DNA of 64,000 nucleotides from Bidens hawaiensis. Its lineage: Eukaryota; Streptophyta; Magnoliopsida; Asterales; Asteraceae. Below are positions 50,030-60,132 of this stretch, piece after piece. A model generated the notes under the pieces. That model searched no databases, had not been told where the DNA came from, and saw only the letters and a list, made by a program, of their open reading frames with translations. The position numbers and the translations under genes were made by a program. Location: positions 1 to 64,000 of the forward strand of contig JAIQDT010005008.1 of the NCBI GenBank assembly GCA_021521415.1, written 5' to 3'. Within the stretch, counting starts at the first letter, position 1; the number at the start of each line of letters is the position of its first letter.

Positions 50030-51768
50030 ATGATGGTTCCGAATGACACGACTAGCCTGGATTACTGGATGAACTGGAAGTTCTTACTGTGTTCAATATG
50101 GGTGTTTGGTTCAATGTTTATAGCATCGTTTTTGATATGGAGATATGAAGGTTCACACAATTCAAAAACTTACAAAGAGGCAACTTGGCTGGAACGAGAT
50201 TGGGATTTGTATGACCGTGAAGCATGGACGCCATGTGTCAAGGAGATGCAAGCTGGTTGGTTACTAGCTTTCAGAATCATTGCATTTTGTTTGCTTTTTT
50301 CTGCTTGCACTGGTGATGTTGTTCAAGTTGGCATGGACTTGTTTTATTATTATACTCAGTAAGTCACTATGCATATTTGCATAAATGCATAATATGTATA
50401 TGATTGTTGGCATTTACAAAAGTTTGTGATTTTTCCTTTTTTTTTCCTTTTTTTTGGGTTGGTGGACCTTTACTCTGGTTATCTTCTATTTTGTGGTATG
50501 CCTTTTCCTCCCCAATTTTTTGTTTTGGTTATTATGCGACACTTTGTTCTTCAATTTTCGTGAAGCTCATACCATTTGCATGAATTTTAGCCTATTTGAG
50601 TTTTTGCAGTTTGGGTCATTGCTTTCGGCCTATGGATTATTTAGGCAGCATAAGATGTTTGCTGTTCGTAGCTTAGATGTTAATGCACATCAAGCAATTT
50701 ATGAGCCTCTTCGTAGTGGAGATTTGGAGAACGCATCAGGTCAACATGGAGGATGTTGTTTCTTGCCAAGTGCTGCCTTTTGGGGCTATGTATTTCAAAT
50801 TCTTTTTCAGGTTCACCAACCATCTATAAGTTCTTAGTTTGTTTAAAGAAACAGCAAACATTACCTTCTGTTTTTTCGTTGTTGATTCTAATATGCGAAA
50901 AATCACCAGTAAGATATGCCAGATGAGTAGGTGTGTAATTTATAGCTAAGTTTCTAGTCTTTTAGCTGATAATTTCCTTGTTTATTGTACACAGATTACT
51001 GCTGGCGCAACGATGCTAACAGATTCCGTTTATTGGCTTGTGATTGTCCCATTTCTTACCATCAATGAATATCCAATGAATTTTGTGAGTACTTGCACTT
51101 TTTCCCATCATTAATTATTTCAATTTCATACGTGTGCGTGCGGGCGCGTGCTATCTTGTTTAAAGATTTTGTTTTTTCATCATCATGGCAGTTGACAATT
51201 CTTGCACATTCACTTAATCTTGTTTTCCTTCTCGGGGAAACAGCCTTGAACAGCCTGGTAATTTCTCTACCATTGTATTCTCTTACCCCCCCCCCCCCCC
51301 GGGTCCGTGTTCAACTCGTGTTAATTAGTCTTTTTCTTCTTGTTTCAGCGTTTCCCATGGTTCCGAATTTCATACTTTATCTTCCTTACCGCCTTTTATG
51401 TAATCTTTAACTGGATTGTCCATGCCTGTGTCCAAACTTGGTATGTTGACTTTATTATATATGCATTTTTGACATAATTTTATTTATTCCCGTCTTATTA
51501 TTTTTTCTTCTTTCCAGGTGGCCATACCCGTTTCTTGACTTAACCATGGAATATTCTCCATTATGGTATGTATTCATTGTCAAACGTCTTTGAGTAAGAT
51601 TACTCCGATTCTACTTATAATCTTTAAAACGTGAAACGAGACGTGTGCAGGTACTTAGTGGTTGCGTTATTGCATCTTCCATGCTACTACATCTTTGCAC
51701 TCATTGTGAATATCAAGTATCGGGTATTGGCTAGATGGTTTCCCAACTCGTATCAATGTTTAAGATAG
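50030..51768 (+). CDS. Multipass membrane protein of an uncharacterised plant family (At1g10660/At5g62960-like)
   Basis: Eight coding exons: 50030-50358, 50462-50495, 50610-50810, 50995-51084, 51192-51257, 51349-51440, 51518-51565 and 51651-51768. Phases are consistent, giving 325 residues. A leader exon ends at 48905, and the 5' UTR intron runs 48906-50028. About seven hydrophobic segments are visible: near 18-40 (LCSIWVFGSMFIASFLIW), 83-103, 111-132 (WTFTLVIFYFVFGSLLSA), 180-212, 219-240, 249-270 and 288-310. The soluble N-terminal part has WLERDWDLYDREAWTPC. I recall similar Arabidopsis proteins of unknown function, so no biochemical role is proposed. Start: ATG-ATG directly after the acceptor. 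The first coding intron (50359-50461) ends TTGGGTTG rather than AG, yet the frame CA|G-TGG-ACC fits only there. All other introns are GT-AG. Confidence 0.85.
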
Positions 51769-52250
51769 CATCTTTCTTCAAGATACCAAATGGTTGATGT
51801 TGGTACAAGATGCTTGAGCCCAAGAACTCTAACAGCAAAGGTTTCCTTGTGTAGCGCGTGTCATCTGCGCGATGAAGTTCTTTGCTCGGTATACTTTTCA
51901 TTCTGGACTGGATTAAAAGGAGATATACATATACTGTCACATTATTAAATGATTATGATTCTTATGAACATATGCATTCTTTGGAAGTTTTGAAAAGATT
52001 TATTTGTAAATTGGCAAATGCCTATGCATATTAAAAGTCACATTTATTTAATTATAACTAGTGCTTGCCACTAAACAACATCCATTTCTCAGAGCGTTGA
52101 GGGAATCGAACTCATCTGGACATTAGTTTCACTGAATCCGATTTCTCATCGATTCACAATGATCTACAGACTTGGAAATATATTTTGAACTTTCTCATCG
52201 ATTTACGTGTTTGTAGATCTTGTTTGATTAAAAACTTTATGAGTTTTGGT
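51769..52250. other. 3' UTR and downstream flank
   Basis: AT-rich, no further gene. Probable 3' UTR of the membrane-protein gene, with several AATAAA-like words absent or weak. Confidence 0.4.
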
Positions 52251-53326
52251 ACTTGGTAATAGGCCTGTAAAAACTGTTTGTGAACCGTTCGGCAGGAAGT
52301 TCGTTTATTTAATAAACGAATGAACATGAACAAAAAACGAACATGAACACATGCTCCGTTCGTTCATATATTTTCATGAATGTTCGTTTATGCCTATTTA
52401 TTTATGTTTATGTATTAATTTAATATAATTAATTATTATCTGGATAGGCCATTTGCTTAAAAGGTTTTATATTTGTTAATTTGTGTTCATGTAAGTGTTT
52501 TCTTCGTTCATGCTTGTTTGTGTTCATTTACATTTGCTCATATATGTTCGTTTATCTTTGTTCGGTTATGTTCGTTTATCTTTTAAACAAACGAACATAA
52601 GCGAACACAAATACCCATTTTTAAATAAATGAACATGAACATAAATATTTGTTCGATTAAGTGTTCGTGTTCTTTTAAAATTAAATAAACAAAAACAAAC
52701 ATGCCCATTATTCGTGTTCATTCGATTCGTTTACAGGCTTTCATTAATCACATTGATGAATACATCAGTCTCAATCTCTAGGCTTGGCCGATTTTATTTG
52801 TGTTCGTTTGTGTTCGTGAACCGTTCGTGAACACATTAATTTCCTTATAAACGAACACGAACATAAAATCCCGTTCGGTAAGTGTTCATGAACACATTAT
52901 TTTCTTAACGAGTGAATATAGAGGTGCACAAATCGGGTTCAACTGGAAAACCCGAACCGGTTCGAAACCGGTTTTTTCACACCGGGTTGTAAAATGGAAC
53001 CGGTTCCAATCAAGAACCAGTTCGGTTCCCGACCCGAACCGATGCCCAGATATGCTAACTTTTAAGAACCGGGTAGGGTATGAACCGGAACCGGTTTTTA
53101 CGTAAAAACCGGTTCCACCGGTTTTTTTTGAAATTTAAATATTATAGCCGTTAGGAACCGGTTCCAACGGCTATATAGCCGTTTTTGACCGTTGGAACCG
53201 GTTTTTTTAACTACAAATAGGTTATTTTCTTACTATAAATAGCAAGGTTTGTTTGTGTACTTGTTAAACCACTTCCAAAACTATAAAACACACTCCAAAC
53301 CACAATTAACCTTAAACCGACAACAA

Positions 53327-53578
53327 ATGGCAACTAATGATGACGTTGTTATGGTGATCGAAACAACAAGATGCCCCGATGTTTGGGTTCATTACGATTT
53401 GTGTCTCATGACCGACTCACATGAGTTGGCACGTTGCAAATATTGCTCGAAGTTTCTTATAGCAGGGTCCAACTCGACATTACGAAAATATACGAATAAG
53501 TATTGTCGAGAGAAAAGAAGGTTGGAAGCTAAAAAAACGGAAGTGGGAGAGTCGTCCGGCTCTACAACCCAAAAATAA
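53327..53578 (+). CDS. Small BED zinc-finger protein of the hAT element (83 aa)
   Basis: ATG 53327 to TAA 53576-53578, with a TATAAATA box at 53234-53241. The chain has VWVHYDLCLMTD, then RCKYCSKFLIAGSNSTLRKY, then TNKYC and a basic tail ending GESSGSTTQK. The CxxC pair plus NSTLRK matches the BED finger region of the convergent transposase, whose first His ligand is here replaced near TNKYC. This looks like a paralogous finger without a catalytic domain. It may bind element ends or modulate the transposase (inference). The longer frame from 53249 starts at a non-ATG codon and was not used. Confidence 0.6.
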   Translation: MATNDDVVMVIETTRCPDVWVHYDLCLMTDSHELARCKYCSKFLIAGSNSTLRKYTNKYCREKRRLEAKKTEVGESSGSTTQK

Positions 53579-53810
53579 GTATTCCCGGATTAAAACGACG
53601 GACTTTGTTTTTTATGTTTTAGTTGTTATGTTTAGTATCGTTTATGTTTTAATAATGTTTGTAATAGTTATTTTTTAAATAAATAAAATGTTCGTCGTTA
53701 TTAAAAAAGTAACAAAAATTAATCATGAGTAACAAAAGTAATTATAATAAAACAAATCAAAACTAAATATTAGTTGAACAAGTTACAAATAATTTTACCA
53801 AAACAAATAA

Positions 53811-55904
53811 TTACAACTCTTCTTCGTCTTCATTCTCGTCTTCACCCTCGTCTTCGTTATCGGAAGAAACCCCGTCCTCCGCCTCCTCATCATGAATATG
53901 ACGCTCTATTGGTATTTCGTCTTCAAAGTTCGCCTTGTGTTGTACACGATCCACCGCATCCAAATGGTCCTTTAGGCAAATGCAAACCTCTAGAGACTCG
54001 GGAGTTAGTTTTGTTCTTCGCATAGATAACACCCTCCCACTAAGAGAAAAAACCGTTTCGGAAGCAACCGTTGAGGCTTGTACGGCAAGCAAATCACGAG
54101 CCATGGCGGATAGAATGGGAAATTCGTTTTGTTTACCTTTCCACCAAGCCAACAAATCAATATTGCGAATTTCGTCGACCGTTGCGCCCTCAACATAGTT
54201 TGCTCCACTATATCGACCAAGTTCGCTACTTGGTGTGTTTCCTCTTTGCCTCTTAGATGCCGATTCACGAATCCCATTCATCAAGTTTATAAGTGGGTCA
54301 TTGCACGGCCTACTAGTTGTTTTTTTCACAAAAGACGATCTCGTGCTTGGACCATACATTTGAAAATAATGGTCATAAAGGTCTTGAAGGTTTTTGTTGA
54401 ACTTGTCCTTCGCTTCCGTCGACAACTTCGGGTCAATCTCGTGCATACCTAAGTTGTCGAATATTTCCTCAATCGTTGTTTCAACCCTATTAACATTCCA
54501 ATAGGGGTTTAATGCGGCGGCACAAGTAAAGACCGGCGGTATATTTTCAAAATATTTTATGAACTTTTCTTTCATCACCGCAACAATATTTTCGAAGAGT
54601 TTGTTCTTCTCCGCAAAGCTTTTAAAAACACAAGACATATAGTACAATTCTTGCAAAACCCAACAACTAGTAGGGTAATAGACTCCCGATAATTTTGTTG
54701 TTGACTTTTTGAACACGTCAAGATACTCCAACAAATAACCGACTTGGACCCAAACACTTTCCGGAAACATATCGGCCTCGCGTTCTTCAACAAGATTGTT
54801 ATGAAAAGCTTGTAAAGTTTGGCGTTGGGCAAAAGCACACTTTAACATATGACAAGTTGAGTTCCAACGGGTTGGAACGTCCCAATTCGGCCCCAAATAC
54901 TTTCTTTCAACCGACTTGCAATAGTTCTTATATTCAAGATGTCTTCTTTTACCACTTTTGAAGACATCTTGTAACATAAGTCTAAAGTATTTTAAATCAT
55001 CACAAATGTTTTCATTATCAAGACCTATTTGAACAGCTAAGTTGATGATATGTGCAACACATCGGACATGAAAAAAATCCCCGAAACAAGGTGGTGAATA
55101 TTTAATGATAAATTTTTCAGCCGCCTTAGTATTGTTTGAAGCGTTGTCAAACGAAATCGAAAATATTTTATTTCTCAAGTTGTAGGTCGTTATAACTTTA
55201 TCAAGTAATTCAAACAATTTTTCGGCGGTATGTGGGAACGGGAAGTTTTCAAAAGCGATTGTGCGTTTCATCAATTGCCATGTCACCGGATCAACCCAAT
55301 GAGCGGTGACACATATGTATGATTCGGGCAACCCGTGTGGTGCCGACCAAACATCGGTAGTTAAACTAACCATGGCTTCTAAAGAATGAAAAGACTCGAT
55401 TAACTCTTTTTTAGCACACTCCCACAACCTGATACAATGACGTCTTAAGGTAGTACGACTTACATATGTGTATCTCGGTTGTAGAGTTTCGCGAATCAAC
55501 GACGTCAACTCCGGGTCATCAAAGTGGTTAAACGGCAAACCTCGTTGAATAACGAACTTTGCCATTCTATCTTGAACTTGAGTCGTGTTGTAACGAAATA
55601 GTGTACCATCTTTACCCAAGTCAATTTGATTGGTCGTGCCAATCCCTTTCAACGCCTTGCGATATGGCTTCTCAATGTGCTTTCTCAAAGTAGAGTTGGA
55701 ATCGTGCTTTAATATTGAACCACATAGTTAGCAACGAGCCTTTTGATAACCTTCGTCATCCACAATCAAATCCCAATTCTTCCATATGTCTTTGTTGCGG
55801 TTATGGTTGACTACCGTAACAACCCTTGGGTCCTCCGTAACAGGAACGGGGGCAACAAAAGCACTCTTCTTAGCCTTCTTGTTAGTTTTTTTGATGGGTG
55901 CCAT
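53811..55904 (-). pseudogene. hAT transposase (BED finger, RNase-H-like core, dimerisation domain) with one in-frame stop
   Basis: The frame runs from ATG 55904-55902 to the stop at 53811: 697 codons, interrupted only by TAA at 55730-55728 (codon 59). It would cut and paste hAT-family ends. Domains in order: a basic N-terminus, then the BED finger (KDIWKNWDL, then CxxC split by the stop, then HDSNSTLRKH). The catalytic core follows with DVWSAPHGLPESYICVTAHW (first Asp), SISFDNASNNTKAAEKF (second Asp), CVAHIINLAVQIGL and DVPTRWNSTCHML. The C-terminal domain has LLAWWKG, LLAVQASTVASETVFSLSGR (the Glu) and LTPESLEVCICLKD. The tail is acidic. A TATATATAA box lies at 56008-56016. The stop hits the finger, so translation from a downstream Met would lack DNA binding. 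Sequence error or recent death are both possible. Confidence 0.85.
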
Positions 55905-56027
55905 AATAATATTTAGTTGGATGGTCGGGTAAAGGAACGGGTTTGCTAAAGGAGTAGTATTTTAGTTTGTTTTTGAGTTTGGTGGTGAAACAAGTGGTGG
56001 AAACAAGTTATATATAGGTTTGGGCAT

Positions 56028-56220
56028 CAAAAACCGGTTCCAACGGCTATATTACCGTTGGAACCGGTTCCAACGGATCTATTGTCTCAAAAACCAGTTC
56101 CAACGGCTATATTACCGTTGGAACCGGTTCCAACGGCTAATTGGTGTCTAAAAAACCGGTTCCAACGGCTATATTACCGTTGGAACCGGTTCCAACGGCT
56201 AGTTTGACTTTTGTTTGACC
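56028..56220. repeat. Subterminal palindromic repeats of the hAT element
   Basis: Three tandem copies of about 62 bp, each ACCGGTTCCAACGGCTATAT followed by TACCGTTGGAACCGGTTC. Each can fold on itself around TATAT. Similar GAACCGG words occupy 52935-53215 at the other end. Such repeats are the usual transposase binding sites of hAT elements (knowledge). Confidence 0.8.
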
Positions 56221-56508
56221 CTTCAAAAAAACCCGTCGGAACCGGTTTTTCCAGGTACGAACCGAACCGGTTCCAATTAAGAACCGGGTTGGAACTGATA
56301 CTGACATACAAATAGGAGAACCGGGTACGATTTTCGGGTACAAAAATACCCAAACCGGGTATTGTACCAACCGGGTTGGAACTGGAACCGGTTCCGGTTC
56401 GGTTCCACCAGTTAGGTTCCGGAACCGGTTTTTTTGTGCACGTCTAAGTGAATATGAACAAGGCCTTGTTCAAGTTCGTTCAGCTAGTTTACAGCGCCCT
56501 ACTTGGTA

Positions 56509-58003
56509 AGCAAAAATCTCAGTGTGTTGAGCATTGCTTGAATGGCATTAATGGGTGTCATAGGAACATAAGTCTGGATAAAATAGATTCATATAATGAA
56601 CGATCTGATATATAGCATTTTCGAAGTTGCTAATACTCTTCACGAACTAGAGTAGCAGGTTTTACTTATGAACCCATAATCACATCACAACATCATTCCA
56701 TGTTGGAAGGTTTGCCATTGAGACGAATTTACTTTTCTGTTAAAAACGAGAACACTGAAGACAGTGATCAAACCAGGTCCCTTCTAAATGTTACCCTAAG
56801 AAGAAGGTAAGCCTGTCAAAAATTTTCCATTAGGTGCCTTTTAAATATTAGTTCCGACCAGTTTGAATCACTCAATCACATGCCAAAATCTCAAATCGCT
56901 TTGTAGACTTAAAGGCGTGTGGCCATGAAGATGAATCTTATGGAAAAGTCATAAGTTACAAAGTTGTAGCTTACATATCCAACTTTCCCACTCACATTAT
57001 AAGGACTCCTAAACACTATTTAACTTTTCAAAAAGTTAAAAAGTCATAAGAAGGCCCCTAAGAAAACTATGAAGAAATAATTGAAGAAGTCACTGACAAG
57101 CCGGTGAAAAGAGAATTGTTAGGTGTAGTTGCATTGCTTAGCTTCTTAATAATAGACAGGGTTACAGATATTGCCCTTTATGTTTGCACAAAATTTCAGT
57201 CATTGTTTTTTATTTTTAAAATTGATTTGTTTTATCCTTTACGTTTATAAATCCAACGGCGTTTACAAATCCACAAATTAGTATTCCACATAATCTTAGT
57301 TAACGAGAAAAACTAACTTGGTTAGGGCTAAAGGACAAACGTTGTTGGATTTGTAAATATAAAGGATAAAACAAATCAATTTTGAAAATAAAAGACAATG
57401 ATTAAAATATGGTAAATGTGCTACAAACAAAAAGGATAATATCTATAATTCCTTTATAGTAGGTTTCGGCTTTATCACACAACTCAATGGTATATAAATT
57501 TTATAAGATTAGACTTCAAAAGGAAAGGTAAGTCTGTCAAAATTTTTCGACCAGGCCCGTTACCGATTTGAATCGCAAATCAAAATCTCAAATTGGTTTA
57601 TAAACGTAAGGGTTTACGACCATTAAAATGAAACTTAAGACTTATGAAGAAAGAAAGATGGGGTTGAATACGAATTAAGAGAAGAAAACTAAAGAAGTCT
57701 AAGAAAAAACAAGTGGTTGAAAAGTCTAAGAAGTCTAAGAGAAGAAAATCTCAAATCGATTTCGACCGAGTCCTTTTTTAACCTATTCATGTTAACTTAT
57801 CGGTAAAAATCATGGATCCATCACGAAGCTGTGTTGGTGATGTTAGCGTCACAAGGGCATTTTTGGTGATTGGGATTCACTTAGGATAAAATGAGATAAT
57901 AAGACATACATTGATACAAGATAAGGGGTGTAGACTACACACTTGATAAAGATATTATATTTTTTTTAATGCTAATGCACCTAGATAATTGAAGGGGACG
58001 AAT
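56509..58003. other. Intergenic DNA with MITE remnants
   Basis: Two related stretches, 56805-56945 and 57530-57640, share AAGGTAAG(C/T)CTGTCAAAA, CAAAATCTCAAAT and TTATG ends. 56940-57060 has CATAAGTTACAAAGTTGTAG-type MITE debris. No gene. Confidence 0.5.
57163..57451. mobile_element. Foldback MITE with roughly 110-bp arms
   Basis: The left arm has GATATTGCCCTTTATGTTTG and AAAATTGATTTGTTTTATCC. The reversed right arm has GATATTATCCTTTTTGTTTG and the same AAAATTGATTTGTTTTATCC. The edges are approximate and no TSD was identified. Confidence 0.65.
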
Positions 58004-58360
58004 TAGGCACCAGGATTTTTTTTCTTAAAATAGTAGATTTAATACAAAAAAAATGGTTTTTAGGTATCTAACAATGAAGCAAATAGTATTTAGGTGTCGA
58101 GCCATCTGAGATGGCTGGATTGGATTCTTCTCTCCTAGTGGCAATCCACGTAAGCAACAACGTGTAAGTAGATGGTGGCTGGATCAGCCATCTGAGATGG
58201 CTAGATCTAACTTTATTCCCTTTACCACATGACAGCACAAGATGAGACTAGCCATTTGAGATAGCTGGTTTGAACTTACATTTTCAATCATAGCAAGTCA
58301 CGGGTGTACTATTTTTTAAGATGACAACATAATTTGCATGGACTGTTGTTCAACCCGAAC

Positions 58361-59355
58361 TAGGGGTGTGTTTTTAAACCGTACCCGAATAACAAACCCG
58401 AACCAAAGCGACCCGAGACCCAAATAACCCAATCCGAATTCACCCGAACTGATTAAACTCCTAACCCGAACCCGAGATAAAATATTTGGGTCCGTATTTG
58501 GGTTGAAATACTCAGATTCGGGTTGACTCGAATAACCAGAAGTATAATACATCGATGCATGTATCCCTAATTTTATAGGGTAGTTTAGCGGTGAAGTAGC
58601 ATACTGACCTTATGTATTTTTGTTCGGGCTGTTCTCAAGACTCCGATTAATATTGGATCTATCACATCCTAATGTATTAATGACCATAAAGCATGTGGAG
58701 AATGTATCTTCAATTCAAAAACTTAAATAGTATAGTATCAATATTTATTGAGCATGTTTCTTCAATCTACATAAGTATTAATCCACAAGCTACAACACTC
58801 CTTCATCTCGTCTAAGGATGAGCTCGGTACCGTACTGGTACCGAAATTTTCGGTTCAGTACCGGTATTTAAGGAAAATTTCGGGAAATACCGGTACTGTA
58901 GCGTACTGTACCGGTCCCGGTCCCGAAAACTCAAAACTTTGGTACCGATTCGGTACCAACGGTACCAAATCGGTATCGATTTCGGTACCAGTACCGGTAC
59001 CAATCAGTACCATACCGATTTTTGCTCATCCCTAATCTCGTCTAAAGCATTCTTGTATGATAAAGTTCATGTCTTGCTAAATAATATATATTATTGTTGA
59101 ATATGGTTGTATGTTATGGTTTTTTAACGGCTTGGAATATGGTTTTTTAATTTATGATATTGTTAAAGGTGGAAATATTTTTTAATTTGTTAAACCCGAA
59201 ACCCAACCCGAATTTACCCGACCCGTATAACCCGAAACCCGAACAAACAAAACTTATTTGGGCCGGTTCTTGGGTCAATTTGTTTTGAGCTCAAACCCGA
59301 ACAACCTGACCCAAACAACCCGAAACCTGAATAAATAACCCGAAGATCACCCCTA
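58361..59355. mobile_element. Non-autonomous hAT inside the Mutator-like element, TSD ACCCGAAC
   Basis: Perfect ACCCGAAC at 58353-58360 and 59356-59363. The ends are TAGGGGTGTGTTTTTAAACC and, reversed, TTAGGGGTGATCTTCGGGTT. Subterminal regions are rich in AACCCGAA words. It hosts a third element. Confidence 0.9.
58813..59034. mobile_element. 222-bp hAT-type MITE inside the hAT, TSD ATCTCGTC
   Basis: Perfect ATCTCGTC at 58805-58812 and 59035-59042. The ends are TAAGGATGAGCTCGG and, reversed, TAGGGATGAGCAAAA. The interior consists of GGTACCG/ACCGGTAC palindromic words. Confidence 0.92.
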
Positions 59356-59363
59356 ACCCGAAC

Positions 59364-59560
59364 ACAACCCGGGTGGTGTTTCCCTATCGTGCAGTCCATC
59401 TCCCGCTCGAGAAAATTTTGATGATTAAGGAGAAGTTGGCCCGGAATAATTTGTTCTATCTCTTGCTTAGTGTCGACTGCGAATGGAACACCGGTCAAGG
59501 GAAAATCGAGCTTTAGTTTGGTCAGCACGGCCACACGCAGTACAGTTGCCGAATTCCTCT
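59364..59560 (-). pseudogene. Coding-like segment inside the Mutator-like element, possibly captured host sequence
   Basis: On the minus strand an open stretch includes MAVLTKLKLDFPLTGVPF, AVDTKQEIEQIIPGQLLL and NHQNFLEREMDCTIG. Base composition differs from the AT-rich arms. I do not recognise the family. Mutator-like elements often capture host gene pieces (Pack-MULE), so capture is the leading idea, but an element-own relic is possible. The frame continues into the inserted hAT, where it is meaningless. Confidence 0.35.
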
Positions 59561-60132
59561 TAGGTTTATATTTGGGTAATTTAGTCTATATTAATTATTT
59601 TGCATGCATTTAGACGTATGGTTTGTTTAAGTACCATAATTGGCTTTAAATTGGTTAAATTAATTTATGTTATATGATAGGTTATTATTATTTTTGAAAA
59701 TGTGTTGTGGATGTTTGAAAGAGGTTATTGTTAAACTAATATTCAGACACTTTAATAACAATGGGAAGTTTAGTAATAAAGTAGTAATTGGTGGGTTGAT
59801 TTCGGAACAACATTCCATGTTTTTAGCCAAAATAAGTAATCTATGATTGGATATGTAAGTTCAAACCAGCTATCTTAAATGGCTGGTCTCATATTGTGAT
59901 GCCATGTGACAAAGGGAATTAAGTTGGATCTAGCCATCTCAGATGGCTGATCCAGTTACCATTTACTTACACGTTGTTACTTACGTGGGTTGCTACTAGG
60001 CATGAGGAATCCAATCCAGCCATCTCAGATGGCTGGATACCTAAATACCATTTACTTCATTGTCAGGTCCTTAAAAACCATTTTTTTTATATTAAACCTA
60101 CTAGTTTATGAAAAAAAATCTAGGCACCAGGT

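Larger units (their letters stand above)
52919..56446 (-). mobile_element. Near-complete hAT transposon, 3528 bp, TSD AGTGAATA
   Basis: Terminal repeats are TAGAGGTGCACAAA (left) and, reversed, TAGACGTGCACAAA (right). Perfect AGTGAATA lies at 52911-52918 and 56447-56454. Both subterminal regions are packed with GAACCGGTTCC words. It carries a minus-strand transposase frame with one nonsense codon and a convergent plus-strand gene for a small BED-finger protein. Confidence 0.95.
52259..56500. mobile_element. hAT-type MITE copy 2 (TTCGTT-rich family) split by a later hAT, TSD ACTTGGTA
   Basis: Perfect ACTTGGTA at 52251-52258 and 56501-56508. The left end is ATAGGCCTGTAAAAACTG; the reversed right end is AGGGCGCTGTAAACTAGC. 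Without the inner element the MITE is about 0.7 kb and collinear with 19743-20460. For example CTTAACGA...TGAACAAGGCCTTGTTCA is continuous in copy 1. Confidence 0.9.
58014..60120. mobile_element. Mutator-like element with ~300-bp TIRs and 10-bp TSD TAGGCACCAG
   Basis: Ends are GATTTTTTTTC on both sides, flanked by perfect TAGGCACCAG at 58004-58013 and 60121-60130. Long inverted arms extend to about 58310 and 59830 and include AGCCATCTGAGATGGCTGGA and CAACGTGTAAGTA. The interior holds a later hAT insertion plus a short coding-like stretch. No transposase domain. Confidence 0.93.

Noticed and set aside
51286..51300. 15-C run next to the exon 6 acceptor of the membrane-protein gene
   Set aside because: Homopolymer of uncertain length inside an intron. 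It does not change the gene model.
53774..54452. Plus-strand frames opposite the hAT transposase
   Set aside because: Shadows of the transposase coding strand. Only the separate 53327-53578 ORF has its own promoter and finger motif.
58316..59003. Minus-strand frames in the nested hAT and MITE
   Set aside because: They translate AACCCGAA and GGTACCG subterminal repeats and are not genes.
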